64,000 nucleotides of DNA from JALZAA01 sp035316025. GTDB taxonomy: Bacteria > Actinomycetota > Acidimicrobiia > IMCC26256 > JACDBD01. Every line of letters starts with the position of its first letter. The stretch's first letter is position 1. This document shows positions 25,047-33,406 of the stretch, piece after piece. The notes under the pieces were generated by a model. That model was given only the letters and a program-made list of their open reading frames with translations, ran no database searches and was not told the DNA's origin. Position numbers and translations under genes: made by a program. The stretch spans positions 12,884 to 76,883 of the forward strand of contig DATFXL010000053.1 of assembly GCA_035316025.1 (NCBI GenBank). The letters are read 5' to 3'.

Positions 25047-25529
25047 TTGGGCGCGGCTGAACTCGAGCTCGGTCGGGTCGGTCGCCCCCACGGCGTCCGG
25101 GGCGAGGTCGTCCTCACGCTGCACACCGACCGGCCTGAGCGCACCGCACCCGGCGCCGTGTTCCACGTGGGAGATCGCACGCTCGTCCTTGCGAGCGCGC
25201 GTCCGCACCAGGGCCGATGGCTCGTCCGCTTCGAAGGCGTCACCGATCGCGACGCCGCCGAAGAGCTGCGGGGCGCCACCCTGGTCGGCGAGCCACTCGA
25301 CGATCCGGGAGAGGGCCGCATCTGGGTCCACGAGCTCGTCGGCGACGAGGTACGCGATGTGCACGGACACGCGCTGGGCCACGTGCTCGAGGTCGAGGTC
25401 AACCCGGCACACGACATTCTCGTTCTCGAGGATGGCGTGCTCGTCCCGATGGTGTTCGTCGTCGATCGTCGACCGGGTGTGCTCGTCATCGACCCGCCCG
25501 AGGGCCTGCTCGACCTCGACCGCACCTGA
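25047..25529 (+). CDS. rimM: Ribosome maturation factor RimM
   Basis: A 160-residue 16S maturation factor that binds S19 and helps assemble the 30S head. The N-terminal RimM domain shows LGRVGRPHGVRGEVVL and the C-terminal PRC barrel shows RIWVHELVGDEV with LVPMVFVVDRRPGVLVIDPPEGL. No ATG or GTG fits; a TTG at 25047, seven bases after khpA, is the likely start. trmD begins seven bases downstream. Confidence 0.93.
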   Translation: MGAAELELGRVGRPHGVRGEVVLTLHTDRPERTAPGAVFHVGDRTLVLASARPHQGRWLVRFEGVTDRDAAEELRGATLVGEPLDDPGEGRIWVHELVGDEVRDVHGHALGHVLEVEVNPAHDILVLEDGVLVPMVFVVDRRPGVLVIDPPEGLLDLDRT

Positions 25530-25536
25530 TCACGGC

Positions 25537-26268
25537 ATGCGCGTCGACGTTTTCACGATCCTTCCGGCATACTTCGAGGGACCGTTGCGCACCTCGCTGC
25601 TGGGTCGCGCACGCGAGCGCGGGTTGATCGACGTGCGCGTGCACGATCCCCGGGCCCACGCCACCGACGCGCACCGCAGCGTGGACGACACGCCGTTCGG
25701 CGGCGGCCCCGGCATGGTGATGAGGCCCGAACCGCTGTTTGCGGCCGTCGAGGCCGTCGCTCCGCCGCGTCCGCTGTTGTTGCTCTCCGCGGCGGGGCGA
25801 CCGTTCGACCAGCCGACGGCGGAACGGCTCGCGCAACGCGACGGATTCTCGTTGCTCTGCGGACGGTACGAGGGCGTCGACCAGCGCGTCGCCGACCACC
25901 TCTGCGACGACGAGATCTCGGTCGGCGACTACGTCCTCGCCGGTGGCGAGGCCGGCGCGCTGGTGATCGTCGAGGCTGTCGCCCGCCTCGTCGCGGGGGT
26001 CATGGGCAACACCGAGTCGAGCGTGGACGAGTCCTTCGGCACGGGGCTGCTCGAATACCCGCAGTACACGCGCCCGGCCGACTTCCGGGGCTGGCCCGTG
26101 CCGGAGGCGTTGCGGTCGGGCGACCACACCCGGATCGCGCGCTGGCGGCGGGCCCAGGCGCTGCGTCGGACGCTGCAGCGGCGGCCCGACCTGCTCGGCC
26201 CCCGCGCCCTGACGGCCGAGGAGCGCCGGCTCCTCGACGAGTTCCCCGAAGGACACCCCGACCAGTAG
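25537..26268 (+). CDS. trmD: tRNA (guanine-N1) methyltransferase TrmD
   Basis: A 243-residue SPOUT methyltransferase that forms m1G37 in tRNAs reading CNN-type codons and prevents frameshifting. It has the N-terminal MRVDVFTILPAYF, the knot with LLCGRYEGVDQRVADHL and SVGDYVLAGGE, and the C-terminal domain with LEYPQYTRPADFRGWPVPE. It sits in the conserved rpsP-khpA-rimM-trmD-rplS order. Confidence 0.96.
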   Translation: MRVDVFTILPAYFEGPLRTSLLGRARERGLIDVRVHDPRAHATDAHRSVDDTPFGGGPGMVMRPEPLFAAVEAVAPPRPLLLLSAAGRPFDQPTAERLAQRDGFSLLCGRYEGVDQRVADHLCDDEISVGDYVLAGGEAGALVIVEAVARLVAGVMGNTESSVDESFGTGLLEYPQYTRPADFRGWPVPEALRSGDHTRIARWRRAQALRRTLQRRPDLLGPRALTAEERRLLDEFPEGHPDQ

Positions 26269-26312
26269 CATCTGGGTCCCGCCCCGAGACCACCCCCTCG
26301 AGAAGGCGAGCG

Positions 26313-26657
26313 ATGAACGCAACCGATCTCGTCGATCGCGCCAATCTACGTGCGGACATTCCGGACTTCGCGCCCGGCGACACCCTCAAGGTGCACGTTC
26401 GCGTCGTCGAGGGGAACCGCGAACGGGTGCAGGTCTTCCAGGGGGCGGTGATCCGGCGCAAGGGCAGCGGCGCCCGCGAGACGTTCACCGTGCGCAAGGT
26501 CAGCTTCGGTGTGGGCGTCGAGCGGACCTTCCCGGTGCACTCGCCGATCATCGCCCGCATCGAGGTCGTGAGTCGGGGGGACGTGCGCCGGGCGAAGCTC
26601 TACTACTTGCGCGACCGGATCGGGAAGGCGGCGAAGATCAGGGAGCGGCGGGCCTGA
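26313..26657 (+). CDS. rplS: 50S ribosomal protein L19 (bL19)
   Basis: A 114-residue bL19 that lies at the 30S-50S interface. Motifs are FAPGDTLKVHVRVVEGNRER, VQVFQGAVIRRKGSGARETF and the C-terminal RRAKLYYLRDRIGKAAKI. The ATG at 26313 follows GAAGGCGAGCG. In mycobacteria lepB and rnhB follow rplS; here neither is present and the DUF2469 gene comes directly. Confidence 0.96.
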   Translation: MNATDLVDRANLRADIPDFAPGDTLKVHVRVVEGNRERVQVFQGAVIRRKGSGARETFTVRKVSFGVGVERTFPVHSPIIARIEVVSRGDVRRAKLYYLRDRIGKAAKIRERRA

Positions 26658-26682
26658 GCCCGCGACGCTGGCGGGAGAAACC

Positions 26683-26976
26683 GTGAGCGCCGAGGACCTC
26701 GAGCGGTACGAGACCGAGATCGAGCTCCAGCTCTACAAGGAGTACCGCGACGTCCTGCCGATGTTCCAGTACGTCGTCGAGACCGAGCGACGTTTCTACC
26801 TCACCAACGACGTCAAGATGGACGTCAAGAACGAGCAGGGCCGCGTCTACTTCGAGCTGAACCTTCAGGACGCGTGGGTGTGGGACATGTATCGCCCCGC
26901 TCGCTTCGTGGCCAACGTGCGGGTCGTGACGTTCAAGGACGTCAATGTCGAGGAGCTGGCCGGCAAGGACCTGTAG
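26683..26976 (+). CDS. DUF2469 family protein (Rv2901c type)
   Basis: A 97-residue protein of unknown function restricted largely to actinobacteria. It is highly conserved: MSAEDLERYETEIELQLYKE, VVETERRFYLTNDV, VYFELNLQDAWVWDMYRPAR and VVTFKDVNVEEL match what I recall of Rv2901c. Start is GTG 26683 with GGCGGGAGA upstream. yraN begins two bases after the stop, so the two are co-translated. Confidence 0.9.
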   Translation: MSAEDLERYETEIELQLYKEYRDVLPMFQYVVETERRFYLTNDVKMDVKNEQGRVYFELNLQDAWVWDMYRPARFVANVRVVTFKDVNVEELAGKDL

Positions 26977-26978
26977 CG

Positions 26979-27362
26979 GTGCCCGGCGCGGGCCCGCGCC
27001 GGCGGGTCGACCCTCGCCGCCGACTGGGAGTCGCCGGCGAGGACGCGGTGGTGCGGTGGTACGAGCACGCCGGCTACGAGGTCCTCGATCGGAACTGGCG
27101 CTGCCGAGACGGTGAGCTCGACCTCGTGGTGATCAGGGGAGACACACTCGTGTTCTGCGAGGTGAAGACGCGCGCCAGCTCGAGGTTCGGCGCGCCATTC
27201 GAGGCTGTCACGACGACCAAACAACGTCGCGTGCGCAACCTCGCCCTGCGCTGGCTCGCCCAGCACGACGTGCACCGCCGCACATTGCGCTTCGACGTCG
27301 CGTCGGTCACTCGTACCGCCGCCGACGAGCTCGCGGTCGAAGTCCTCGAAGGCGCGTTCTAG
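26979..27362 (+). CDS. yraN: YraN/UPF0102 endonuclease-fold protein
   Basis: A 127-residue protein with the restriction-endonuclease-like core of the UPF0102 family: GEDAVVRWYEHAGYEVLDRNWR, then the presumed metal site in GELDLVVIRGDTLVFCEVKTR (the D ... E-x-K pattern). Function is unproven; links to DNA processing are suggested by its common association with comM and dprA, which follow further downstream here. The start is GTG 26979. Its last four bases overlap the 3' end of the convergent DUF427 gene. Confidence 0.88.
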   Translation: MPGAGPRRRVDPRRRLGVAGEDAVVRWYEHAGYEVLDRNWRCRDGELDLVVIRGDTLVFCEVKTRASSRFGAPFEAVTTTKQRRVRNLALRWLAQHDVHRRTLRFDVASVTRTAADELAVEVLEGAF

Positions 27363-27745
27363 GTCGAATAGGGCGTGACCGGCTGCTCGAGCGCTTCACC
27401 GTCGACGACAAGGTCGACGCGCTCGTTGTAGAAGCACAGCAAGCCGGCGACCCCCTCGGCCTGGGGGATCGGCGACTCGTAGCTCCACACGAGATCGTGG
27501 TGCAGCTCGTCCTCGAGCTCGACCGACCAGTACGACGCCTGGCCCTTGAACGGGCAGGTCGTCTCGCTGTTCGTCGGCCGGAGCAGATCCTGGCGCACGT
27601 GCTCCCGAGGCAGGTAGTACCGCGTCGGGAGGCCCGTCTCCTCGAGCAGCACCGGACGGTCCGACTCGGCGATCTTCACCCCGTTGACGTGCACTTCGAC
27701 GTGCACCTCAGCGGGAGTGACGGTAATGCGGTGTCCTTGGGTCAT
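27359..27745 (-). CDS. DUF427 family protein
   Basis: A 128-residue protein with the DUF427 pattern: VHVNGVKIAESDRPVLLEETGLPTRYYLP in two parts, then TTCPFKGQASYWSV and a C-terminal GLLCFYNERVDLVVDG. The fold is a small beta barrel found as one or two copies in actinobacterial and fungal proteins; no activity is established. The ATG at 27745 is chosen because it gives the common MTQGHRITV start; an in-frame upstream start would add 12 unconserved residues. Confidence 0.85.
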   Translation of the reverse strand: MTQGHRITVTPAEVHVEVHVNGVKIAESDRPVLLEETGLPTRYYLPREHVRQDLLRPTNSETTCPFKGQASYWSVELEDELHHDLVWSYESPIPQAEGVAGLLCFYNERVDLVVDGEALEQPVTPYST

Positions 27746-27811
27746 GGCCGTGCAAACCCCCAGTGGCGAACGACATTCCATCCTGCCACCCCGATCTGGC
27801 AGGTTGTCGGC

Positions 27812-28519
27812 GTGAACCGTACCGATCGCCTCTACGCGATCGTCGAGGTCCTACGGGCGACGGCCCCACGGGCGCGGGCGGCCCGGGAGCTCGCCGATCG
27901 GTTCGAGGTGAGCGTGCGCACCATCGAACGCGACATCTCCTCCCTCCAGCAATCGGGCGTGCCCGTCTGGGCGACGCCCGGCCCCGGCGGCGGCTACTCC
28001 GTCGACCCGTCGATGAGCCTCCCGCCGCTCAACTTCAGCGCCGACGAAGCCACGGCCGTCGCGGTGGCGCTGGCCGCGAGCGGCCCCATCCCCTTCGGCG
28101 ACGCGGCCCGGTCGGCGCTGCGCAAGCTCGTCGCCGCCATGTCGGCGACGAATCGCGACGGCGCGCGCGAGCTCGTCGCCCGGATCCACCTGTTGCAGCA
28201 GCGCGGCCACCTCGAGGTCACCCCGGTCGTGCGGGCGGTCGAGACGGCGGTCGCCGGACGCAAGGTGCTCGAGCTCGACTACGTCGACCGGTCCGGTCAG
28301 CGAACCGAGCGGCGGCACGTGGAGCCGTACGGGCTCGCCGGCGGTCAGGACCACTGGTACCTCATGGCATGGTGCCGCCTCCGCGGCGGCGGACGGACGT
28401 TCCGTCTCGACCGCATGAAGGCGGCGCGGGTGACCGACGAGCCGGCGCCGGAACGCGAGCTGCACGAGGTGGCGGGGGACATCGTGTCGTTCGCGCGGGA
28501 GACCCGCCTCGAGGAGTGA
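27812..28519 (+). CDS. YafY-type HTH-WYL transcriptional regulator
   Basis: A 235-residue regulator. The N-terminal winged helix shows LADRFEVSVRTIERDISSL followed by the usual GVPVWATPGPGGGYSV wing. The C-terminal WYL domain has RHVEPYGLAGGQDHWYLMAW and GGGRTFRLDRM. WYL domains sense nucleic-acid or nucleotide ligands in characterised cases; the target here is unknown. It is divergent from the DUF427 gene with a 66-base spacer, so it may regulate that gene or itself. Start GTG 27812. Confidence 0.88.
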   Translation: MNRTDRLYAIVEVLRATAPRARAARELADRFEVSVRTIERDISSLQQSGVPVWATPGPGGGYSVDPSMSLPPLNFSADEATAVAVALAASGPIPFGDAARSALRKLVAAMSATNRDGARELVARIHLLQQRGHLEVTPVVRAVETAVAGRKVLELDYVDRSGQRTERRHVEPYGLAGGQDHWYLMAWCRLRGGGRTFRLDRMKAARVTDEPAPERELHEVAGDIVSFARETRLEE

Positions 28520-28530
28520 GACCCGTCGGG

Positions 28531-28644
<114 letters not shown>

Positions 28645-28649
28645 GGGGC

Positions 28650-28656
28650 TACGGTA
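28650..28656. promoter_or_regulatory. Overlapping divergent -10 elements
   Basis: The seven bases read TACGGT on the plus strand (28650-28655) and TACCGT on the minus strand (28656-28651), inside the near-palindrome CTACGGTAG. The plus hexamer ends nine bases before the enoyl-CoA hydratase ATG; the minus hexamer ends six bases before the GTG of the 37-residue membrane peptide. Both fit leaderless transcription, and two polymerases could not use them at once. Confidence 0.45.
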
Positions 28657-28664
28657 GCGGCCGC

Positions 28665-29459
28665 ATGGAGACTCTCATCGTCGAACGCGCGGACGGCGTC
28701 GTGCGCGTCACGCTGAACCGACCCGACAAGAAGAACGCCATCAACGGGCCCATGTGGCGCGAGCTCATCGACGTGTTCGACGATGTCGCCGACACGCGGA
28801 CCGATCGTGTCCTCGTGATCACCGGCGCCGGCGACGGATTCTGTTCCGGCGCCGACCTCGCGCCGGGCGACAACCCGGACCTCGCATCCCAGGACGGCGG
28901 CATCGGCTCCACGTTCCGCCAGATGCGCGTGGTCGGTCGGGCCGCGCTGCGCCTCCACGAGCTCCCGCAACCATCGATCGCAGCGGTCAACGGGGTCGCC
29001 GCCGGGGCGGGGCTGAACCTTGCCCTCGGCTGCGACCTCATCATCGCCTCCGAGCGCGCCCGGTTCACCGAGATCTTCTCGAAGCGCGGCCTCAACGTCG
29101 ACTTCGGCGGCTCGTGGGTGCTGCCCCGCCTCGTCGGGCTCCACAAGGCGAAGGAGCTCGTGTTCCTCGCCGACATCATCGACGCTGAGGAAGCCGAGCG
29201 CACCGGCATCGTGAACCGGGTCGTGGCGCACGAGGAACTCGAGAAGGTGGCCGGTGAGTACGCAGCTCGTCTCGCCGCGTTGCCGCCGATCCAGCTCAGC
29301 CTGTCGAAGCGGCTCCTCAACCAGTCGTTCTCCGTGTCGATGGCCGAGGCGCTCGAGTTCGAGGACACGGCCCAGGCGATGAACTTCGCGTCGAAGGACA
29401 CCGCCGAGGCGATGCTCGCCTTCCTCCAGAAGCGCGAGCCGAAGTTCACAGGCGAGTAG
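28665..29459 (+). CDS. Enoyl-CoA hydratase/isomerase family protein
   Basis: A 264-residue crotonase-fold protein. It has VTLNRPDKKNAINGPMW, the first oxyanion-hole segment ITGAGDGFCSGADLAPG and the second, AAVNGVAAGAGLNLALGCDL. SKRGLNVDFGGSWVLPRLVG covers the helix that carries catalytic residues in hydratases; the second catalytic glutamate position is occupied by aspartate/glycine (NVDFGGS), so the exact reaction (hydratase, isomerase or other) is open. It probably acts in fatty acid or aromatic acyl-CoA metabolism. Confidence 0.88.
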   Translation: METLIVERADGVVRVTLNRPDKKNAINGPMWRELIDVFDDVADTRTDRVLVITGAGDGFCSGADLAPGDNPDLASQDGGIGSTFRQMRVVGRAALRLHELPQPSIAAVNGVAAGAGLNLALGCDLIIASERARFTEIFSKRGLNVDFGGSWVLPRLVGLHKAKELVFLADIIDAEEAERTGIVNRVVAHEELEKVAGEYAARLAALPPIQLSLSKRLLNQSFSVSMAEALEFEDTAQAMNFASKDTAEAMLAFLQKREPKFTGE

Positions 29460-29467
29460 GAGCCCGC

Positions 29468-30598
29468 TCATCGGGGCCACCACCAGCCCCGGCGGTGCTC
29501 GACCCAACCCTGCCGCTCGAGAGATCGCAGCGCGACCGAGACGGCTTCGGGCGTGAGGCCCGTGCGACCGATGAGCTGGTCGACGTCGGCCGCTTCGCCC
29601 CCGCACGCGTCGAGGATCTGCGTGCCCGCCTCGTCCGGCGTCGGCCGTGGGGATGGCGCGCCCCAGCCCCGGCGCGACCCCGGCGTCAGCCCGAGGGCCA
29701 CGAGCACGTCGTCGGGGTCGAGGAGCGGCTGCGCGCCATCGGCCAGCAGCGTGTTGCACCCCTCGGCGGACGGGTTGCGCCTCGACCCGGGGACGACGAG
29801 GACCGGACGGCCGTACTCGAGCCCGTAGTCGGCCGTGATGCGGGCGCCACCGCGTCGTGTCGCCTCGACGACCACCAGGACGTCGGCGAGGGCGGCGATG
29901 ATGCGGTTGCGCACAGGGAACCGAAAGCGGTTCGCGCCGGCGCCGAATCCCGACTCGCTCAGGAGCACACCGGCTTGGCGCACGCGATCGAACAGCACGA
30001 CGTGCCGGCGCGGGTATACGACGTCGAGTCCGGTCGCCACCACGCCCGCGACCCCACCATCCTCGTCGAGGGCGCCTTCGTGGGCGGCGCCGTCGATCCC
30101 GATGGCCAGACCGCTCACGACCGTCACGCCGCGACGGGCGAGAAACGCACCCAGCTCGCGCGCGTCGGCCAAGCCGTGCACGGACGCCGAGCGCGTGCCC
30201 ACGATCGCGACGCGTGGGCGGCACAGGACTTCAGGAACCTTCCCTTCGAGGAGCAGCACTGCCGGCCGATCCGGAACGTCCTCAGCGATCGGGTAGCCGG
30301 AGTGACCGTCTCGAACGACGGCGGTGCCGCGACGGGCGAGCTCGGGTGCGAGGTCGAGGATGCCTGCCGCCCGTGCCCATCGTCGGACCAACGCGTCGCG
30401 GTCGTGCTCGCGCACGAGACGGACGTCGTGCGCCAGCGCCGACCCCGCTCGGCCGTCACGCACGGCGGTGAGTGCGGCGCCAGGATCCGGCCATTGCTCC
30501 AAGACGGCGCGCAACCGGCGCGGTCCCATGTCCGGAAGACAGACGAGCGTGGCCGCGGCCACGTCGGCGGCGTCCGGAGAAGCCCGACCGGCCGTCAC
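29468..30598 (-). CDS. dprA: DNA-processing protein DprA
   Basis: A 376-residue DprA/Smf protein that loads RecA on incoming single-stranded DNA. An N-terminal SAM-like region is followed by the extended Rossmann fold with VAIVGTRSASVHGLADARELG, VVSGLAIGIDGAAHEGAL and GSRRNPSAEGCNTLLADGA. A C-terminal winged-helix DML1-like domain ends the protein (VDQLIGRTGLTPEAVSVALR). Its GTG start overlaps the comM stop (GTGA), so comM and dprA are one unit, opposite in direction to the flanking genes. Confidence 0.94.
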   Translation of the reverse strand: MTAGRASPDAADVAAATLVCLPDMGPRRLRAVLEQWPDPGAALTAVRDGRAGSALAHDVRLVREHDRDALVRRWARAAGILDLAPELARRGTAVVRDGHSGYPIAEDVPDRPAVLLLEGKVPEVLCRPRVAIVGTRSASVHGLADARELGAFLARRGVTVVSGLAIGIDGAAHEGALDEDGGVAGVVATGLDVVYPRRHVVLFDRVRQAGVLLSESGFGAGANRFRFPVRNRIIAALADVLVVVEATRRGGARITADYGLEYGRPVLVVPGSRRNPSAEGCNTLLADGAQPLLDPDDVLVALGLTPGSRRGWGAPSPRPTPDEAGTQILDACGGEAADVDQLIGRTGLTPEAVSVALRSLERQGWVEHRRGWWWPR

Positions 30599-32100
30599 GG
30601 CACGTCCTCCCGGAGCGCGGCGGCCAGCGTGACGTGTCGCTCGTCCACTTCTTGGCTGTCCTCGAGGTCAGCGAGCGTCCGGGCGACCCGCCGCACCCGT
30701 CCCGCGCCGCGCCCCGTGAGCGCGTCGTGCGCGATCGCCCAGCGCCAGGCGTCCTCGCCGTCGGACGTCAGCGGGATGACGTCGGCCAAGGCTCCGGCGG
30801 GGACCCTCGCGTTCCGCCGCCAGGAACGCGACGCGTAGCGACGCTGCTGCCGGGTGACGGCGTCGACGACTCGCGCGCGTACCGCGGCCGACGGCTCCCC
30901 GGGGCTGTCGTCCGACGCGGGCGCATGTACTTCCAGTCGCAGGTCGAAGCGGTCGAGCAGCGGCGCCGACAGACGACGGCGATAGCGTGCGCGTTGCATC
31001 TCGGTGCACTGGCAGCTCGGCCCGCCCCGCCCGCACGGGCACGGGTTGGAGCAGGCGACGAGCAGGAAATCCGACGGGAACACGATCGACATCACCTGGC
31101 GCGAGATGCGCACGACGTGTTCCTCGATCGGTTGGCGTAACGCGTCGAGCGCGTGCGGTGGGAACTCGCCCAGCTCGTCGAGGAACAACGTGCCGTGGTG
31201 CGCGAGGGTGACCTCGCCCGGGCGCAAGCGTGACGAGCCGCCGCCGACCAGCGCGGCCGTGGAGGCCGTGTGGTGCGGGGCGCGGAACGGGCGGCGGTGG
31301 GCGAGGCCGTGCGCGGGGGCGTGACCGGCGGCCGAGTGGATGCGGGTGACCTCCAGTGCTTCGTCCGGTCCGAGCGGCGGGAGGATCGTCGGAAGGCGTC
31401 GGGCCAGCATCGTCTTGCCGGTGCCGGGCGGCCCGGTGAGTAGGAGGTGATGGCCGCCGGCCCCGGCGACCTCGAGCGCGCGCCGCGCACGAGGGAGCCC
31501 GCGCACGTCGGCGAGGTCGACGGGCTCGTCGTCGAGTTCGGCGGTGTCGGTGGGACCGGCGGCGGTCGGTGGGGGCTCGGGCCACTCGCACTCACCCTTC
31601 AGGCACGCGCGGAGCTCCGCCACGCTGCGGGCGGGGCGCACCTCCATGCCGTCCACGAGCGAGGCCTCGGCCACGTCCGAGATCGGGACGACGACGCTGC
31701 CCGTTCCTGCGCCCCGGAGCGCGTCGACGAGCGCGAGCGCGCCCGGCACGGGACGGACCGAGCCGTCGAGGCCCAGCTCCCCGAGCACGCCGATCCCGTC
31801 GAGCACGCCGTCGGCGAGCTGACCGGTAGCGGCGATCAGGCCGAGCGCGACGGCGAGCTCGAACCCGGCGCCCGTCTTGCGCACGCCGCCCGGTGCCAGG
31901 TTGACGGTGATGCGCTGCTGGGGGAACTCGAGCTGCGACGAGAGCAACGCGGCCCGCACCCGCTCACGTGACTCTCGTACGGCGGCGTCGGGCAACCCGA
32001 CGACGTGGTAGCTGGGCAGACCGCGCGACACGTGAACCTCGACCGTGACGAGGCGACCGTCGACGCCGGTGAGCGTGGCGCTGCGTACCGAGGCGAGCAC
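30595..32100 (-). CDS. comM: YifB/ComM family Mg-chelatase-like AAA+ helicase
   Basis: A 501-residue protein of the ComM family, hexameric helicases that promote branch migration during natural transformation. The N-terminal Lon-like domain has GLPSYHVVGLPDAAVRESRERV and NLAPGGVRKTGAGFELAVAL. The AAA+ part has GPPGTGKTMLARRLP (Walker A), HHTASTAALVGGG, FLDELGEF (Walker B) and the cysteine-rich ACSNPCPCG. GTG 32100 follows GGGAGG. The duplicated 21-base repeat upstream contains two TACGGT hexamers that may be its promoter. Confidence 0.93.
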   Translation of the reverse strand: MLASVRSATLTGVDGRLVTVEVHVSRGLPSYHVVGLPDAAVRESRERVRAALLSSQLEFPQQRITVNLAPGGVRKTGAGFELAVALGLIAATGQLADGVLDGIGVLGELGLDGSVRPVPGALALVDALRGAGTGSVVVPISDVAEASLVDGMEVRPARSVAELRACLKGECEWPEPPPTAAGPTDTAELDDEPVDLADVRGLPRARRALEVAGAGGHHLLLTGPPGTGKTMLARRLPTILPPLGPDEALEVTRIHSAAGHAPAHGLAHRRPFRAPHHTASTAALVGGGSSRLRPGEVTLAHHGTLFLDELGEFPPHALDALRQPIEEHVVRISRQVMSIVFPSDFLLVACSNPCPCGRGGPSCQCTEMQRARYRRRLSAPLLDRFDLRLEVHAPASDDSPGEPSAAVRARVVDAVTRQQRRYASRSWRRNARVPAGALADVIPLTSDGEDAWRWAIAHDALTGRGAGRVRRVARTLADLEDSQEVDERHVTLAAALREDVP

Positions 32101-32152
32101 GGAGGACCTCCCGCGAATCGTGGAACGGGAGGGCCGGAGCCGCGGCAACCTC

Positions 32153-32194
32153 GACGGCGAACGCACCGTATCGGACGGCGAGCGCACCGTATCG
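32153..32194. repeat. Two tandem 21-bp units between comM and xerC
   Basis: Two head-to-tail copies (32153-32173 and 32174-32194) differ at one base. Each contains CGCACCGTATCG, which reads TACGGT on the minus strand, i.e. a TAnnnT -10 hexamer pointing towards comM 53-74 bases away. The exact two-turn period suggests either a duplicated promoter or a pair of operator sites on the same helix face. Confidence 0.7.
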
Positions 32195-32292
32195 CACGCG
32201 TGTGACGACTACGCCCGGGCTGGTATGGCACGGTGCGCGCCAGCTCACTTGGTAACGTCCCGACGCGGGTGGGGAGAAATCCGAGGTGTCGT

Positions 32293-33195
32293 GTGAGCTG
32301 GGCCGTGGACGAGTTCGTCGCGTCGCTGGCGGGGGCGAGCGCGCACACGGCCGAGGCGTACGGGGCCGATGTCCGTCAGTTCGTCGCCTGGGCTGACCGG
32401 GGAGGGTGCCCCACGCCCGACCGGATCGACCGGGCGACGTTGCGGCGCTACCTCGCCTACCTCACGACGCGGCACTTCGCCCGGCGCTCGATCGCCCGCA
32501 AGGCGGCCTCGCTCCGGGCCTACCTCAGATTCCTCCATCGTCGGGGAGTGATCCCCACCGACCCCGGTCGGTCGCTGCGGGCGCCGAAGGGCGAAGCGCG
32601 ACTTCCTCGTGTGCCGCGCCAGGTCGAGGCCGAGAGAATGCTCGAGGCGGCCTCGGCTGCTGACCTCGAGGACGTCGAGGCCGACGGCGCCGCGGTCGCG
32701 TGGCGGGACCTCGCCGTGCTCGAACTGCTCTACGGCGCGGGCCTCCGGGTCAGCGAGTGCTGCGGGCTCACGCTCGAGTCGATCGACACGGAGAGAGGCT
32801 TCGTCACGGTGCTGGGCAAGGGTGCGAAGGAGCGCCGAGTGCCGCTCGGCAAACCCGGCGCGGCCGCCGTGCGCGGGTACCTCGCGCACGGGCGACCGGA
32901 GCTCGTGACCGACCGGACGCCGGCGGACGCCGTGTTCCTCAACGCTCGCGGCCGGCGGCTCACCACCCGCGACGCCCGCCGCATCGTGGCCCGCCACCCG
33001 TTGCCCGACGGGCAGGCGCTCCATCCGCACGCGCTCCGCCATGCGTACGCGACCCATCTGCTCGAGCGAGGCGCCGACCTCCGCGCCGTCCAAGAACTGC
33101 TCGGGCACTCTGACCTGGCCACCACGCAGATCTACACGCACCTGACGCGCGAGCGCCTCCGCGCCGTCTACGACGCGACCCATCCTCGTGCCTGA
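32293..33195 (+). CDS. xerC: Tyrosine recombinase XerC/XerD family
   Basis: A 300-residue site-specific recombinase for chromosome dimer resolution. The N-terminal SAM-like DNA-binding domain (residues 1-90) precedes the catalytic domain with the full set R152 (GAGLRVSE), K176 (GKGAKERR), H246/R249 (HALRH), H272 (LGHSDL) and nucleophile Y281 (IYTHL). GTG 32293 is chosen because it gives the standard VDEFVASL-type start. Position between dprA and rpsB matches mycobacterial xerC. The name xerC rather than xerD rests on this context. Confidence 0.93.
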   Translation: MSWAVDEFVASLAGASAHTAEAYGADVRQFVAWADRGGCPTPDRIDRATLRRYLAYLTTRHFARRSIARKAASLRAYLRFLHRRGVIPTDPGRSLRAPKGEARLPRVPRQVEAERMLEAASAADLEDVEADGAAVAWRDLAVLELLYGAGLRVSECCGLTLESIDTERGFVTVLGKGAKERRVPLGKPGAAAVRGYLAHGRPELVTDRTPADAVFLNARGRRLTTRDARRIVARHPLPDGQALHPHALRHAYATHLLERGADLRAVQELLGHSDLATTQIYTHLTRERLRAVYDATHPRA

Positions 33196-33313
33196 CGACC
33201 GGGACGGTCACGCGGTCGCCGAGCTCAGGCGCGAACACAAGCAAGACCGGATGCCGGAAGCGCGCGAGCAATTCACCGTTTCCGACGCGGCGCCGGCCTT
33301 TTCATTGTCGTAG
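33188..33313 (+). CDS. Possible 41-residue ORF overlapping the xerC end
   Basis: GTG 33188 overlaps the last bases of xerC and opens a 41-codon frame to TAG 33311-33313. The peptide is charged and hydrophilic (ELRREHKQDRMPEAREQF), with mostly G or C at third positions. There is no ribosome site or recognised family, so chance is a real alternative in DNA of this composition. Confidence 0.25.
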   Translation: MPDDRDGHAVAELRREHKQDRMPEAREQFTVSDAAPAFSLS

Positions 33314-33406
33314 CCCCCCGGTACGATCCAGGTGTCGCGTCGAGCTTCGCTCCGCGACGGCTTCTCCCGGTGCTTCCCCGTGTCGTCCTCGACCCACGGA
33401 GCACCC

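Noticed and set aside
33335..33360. Stem GTCGCG ... CGCGAC with a short loop upstream of the LytM-hydrolase gene
   Set aside because: It has a two-base bulge and no T-run or known leader class; GC-rich hairpins of this size are common here.
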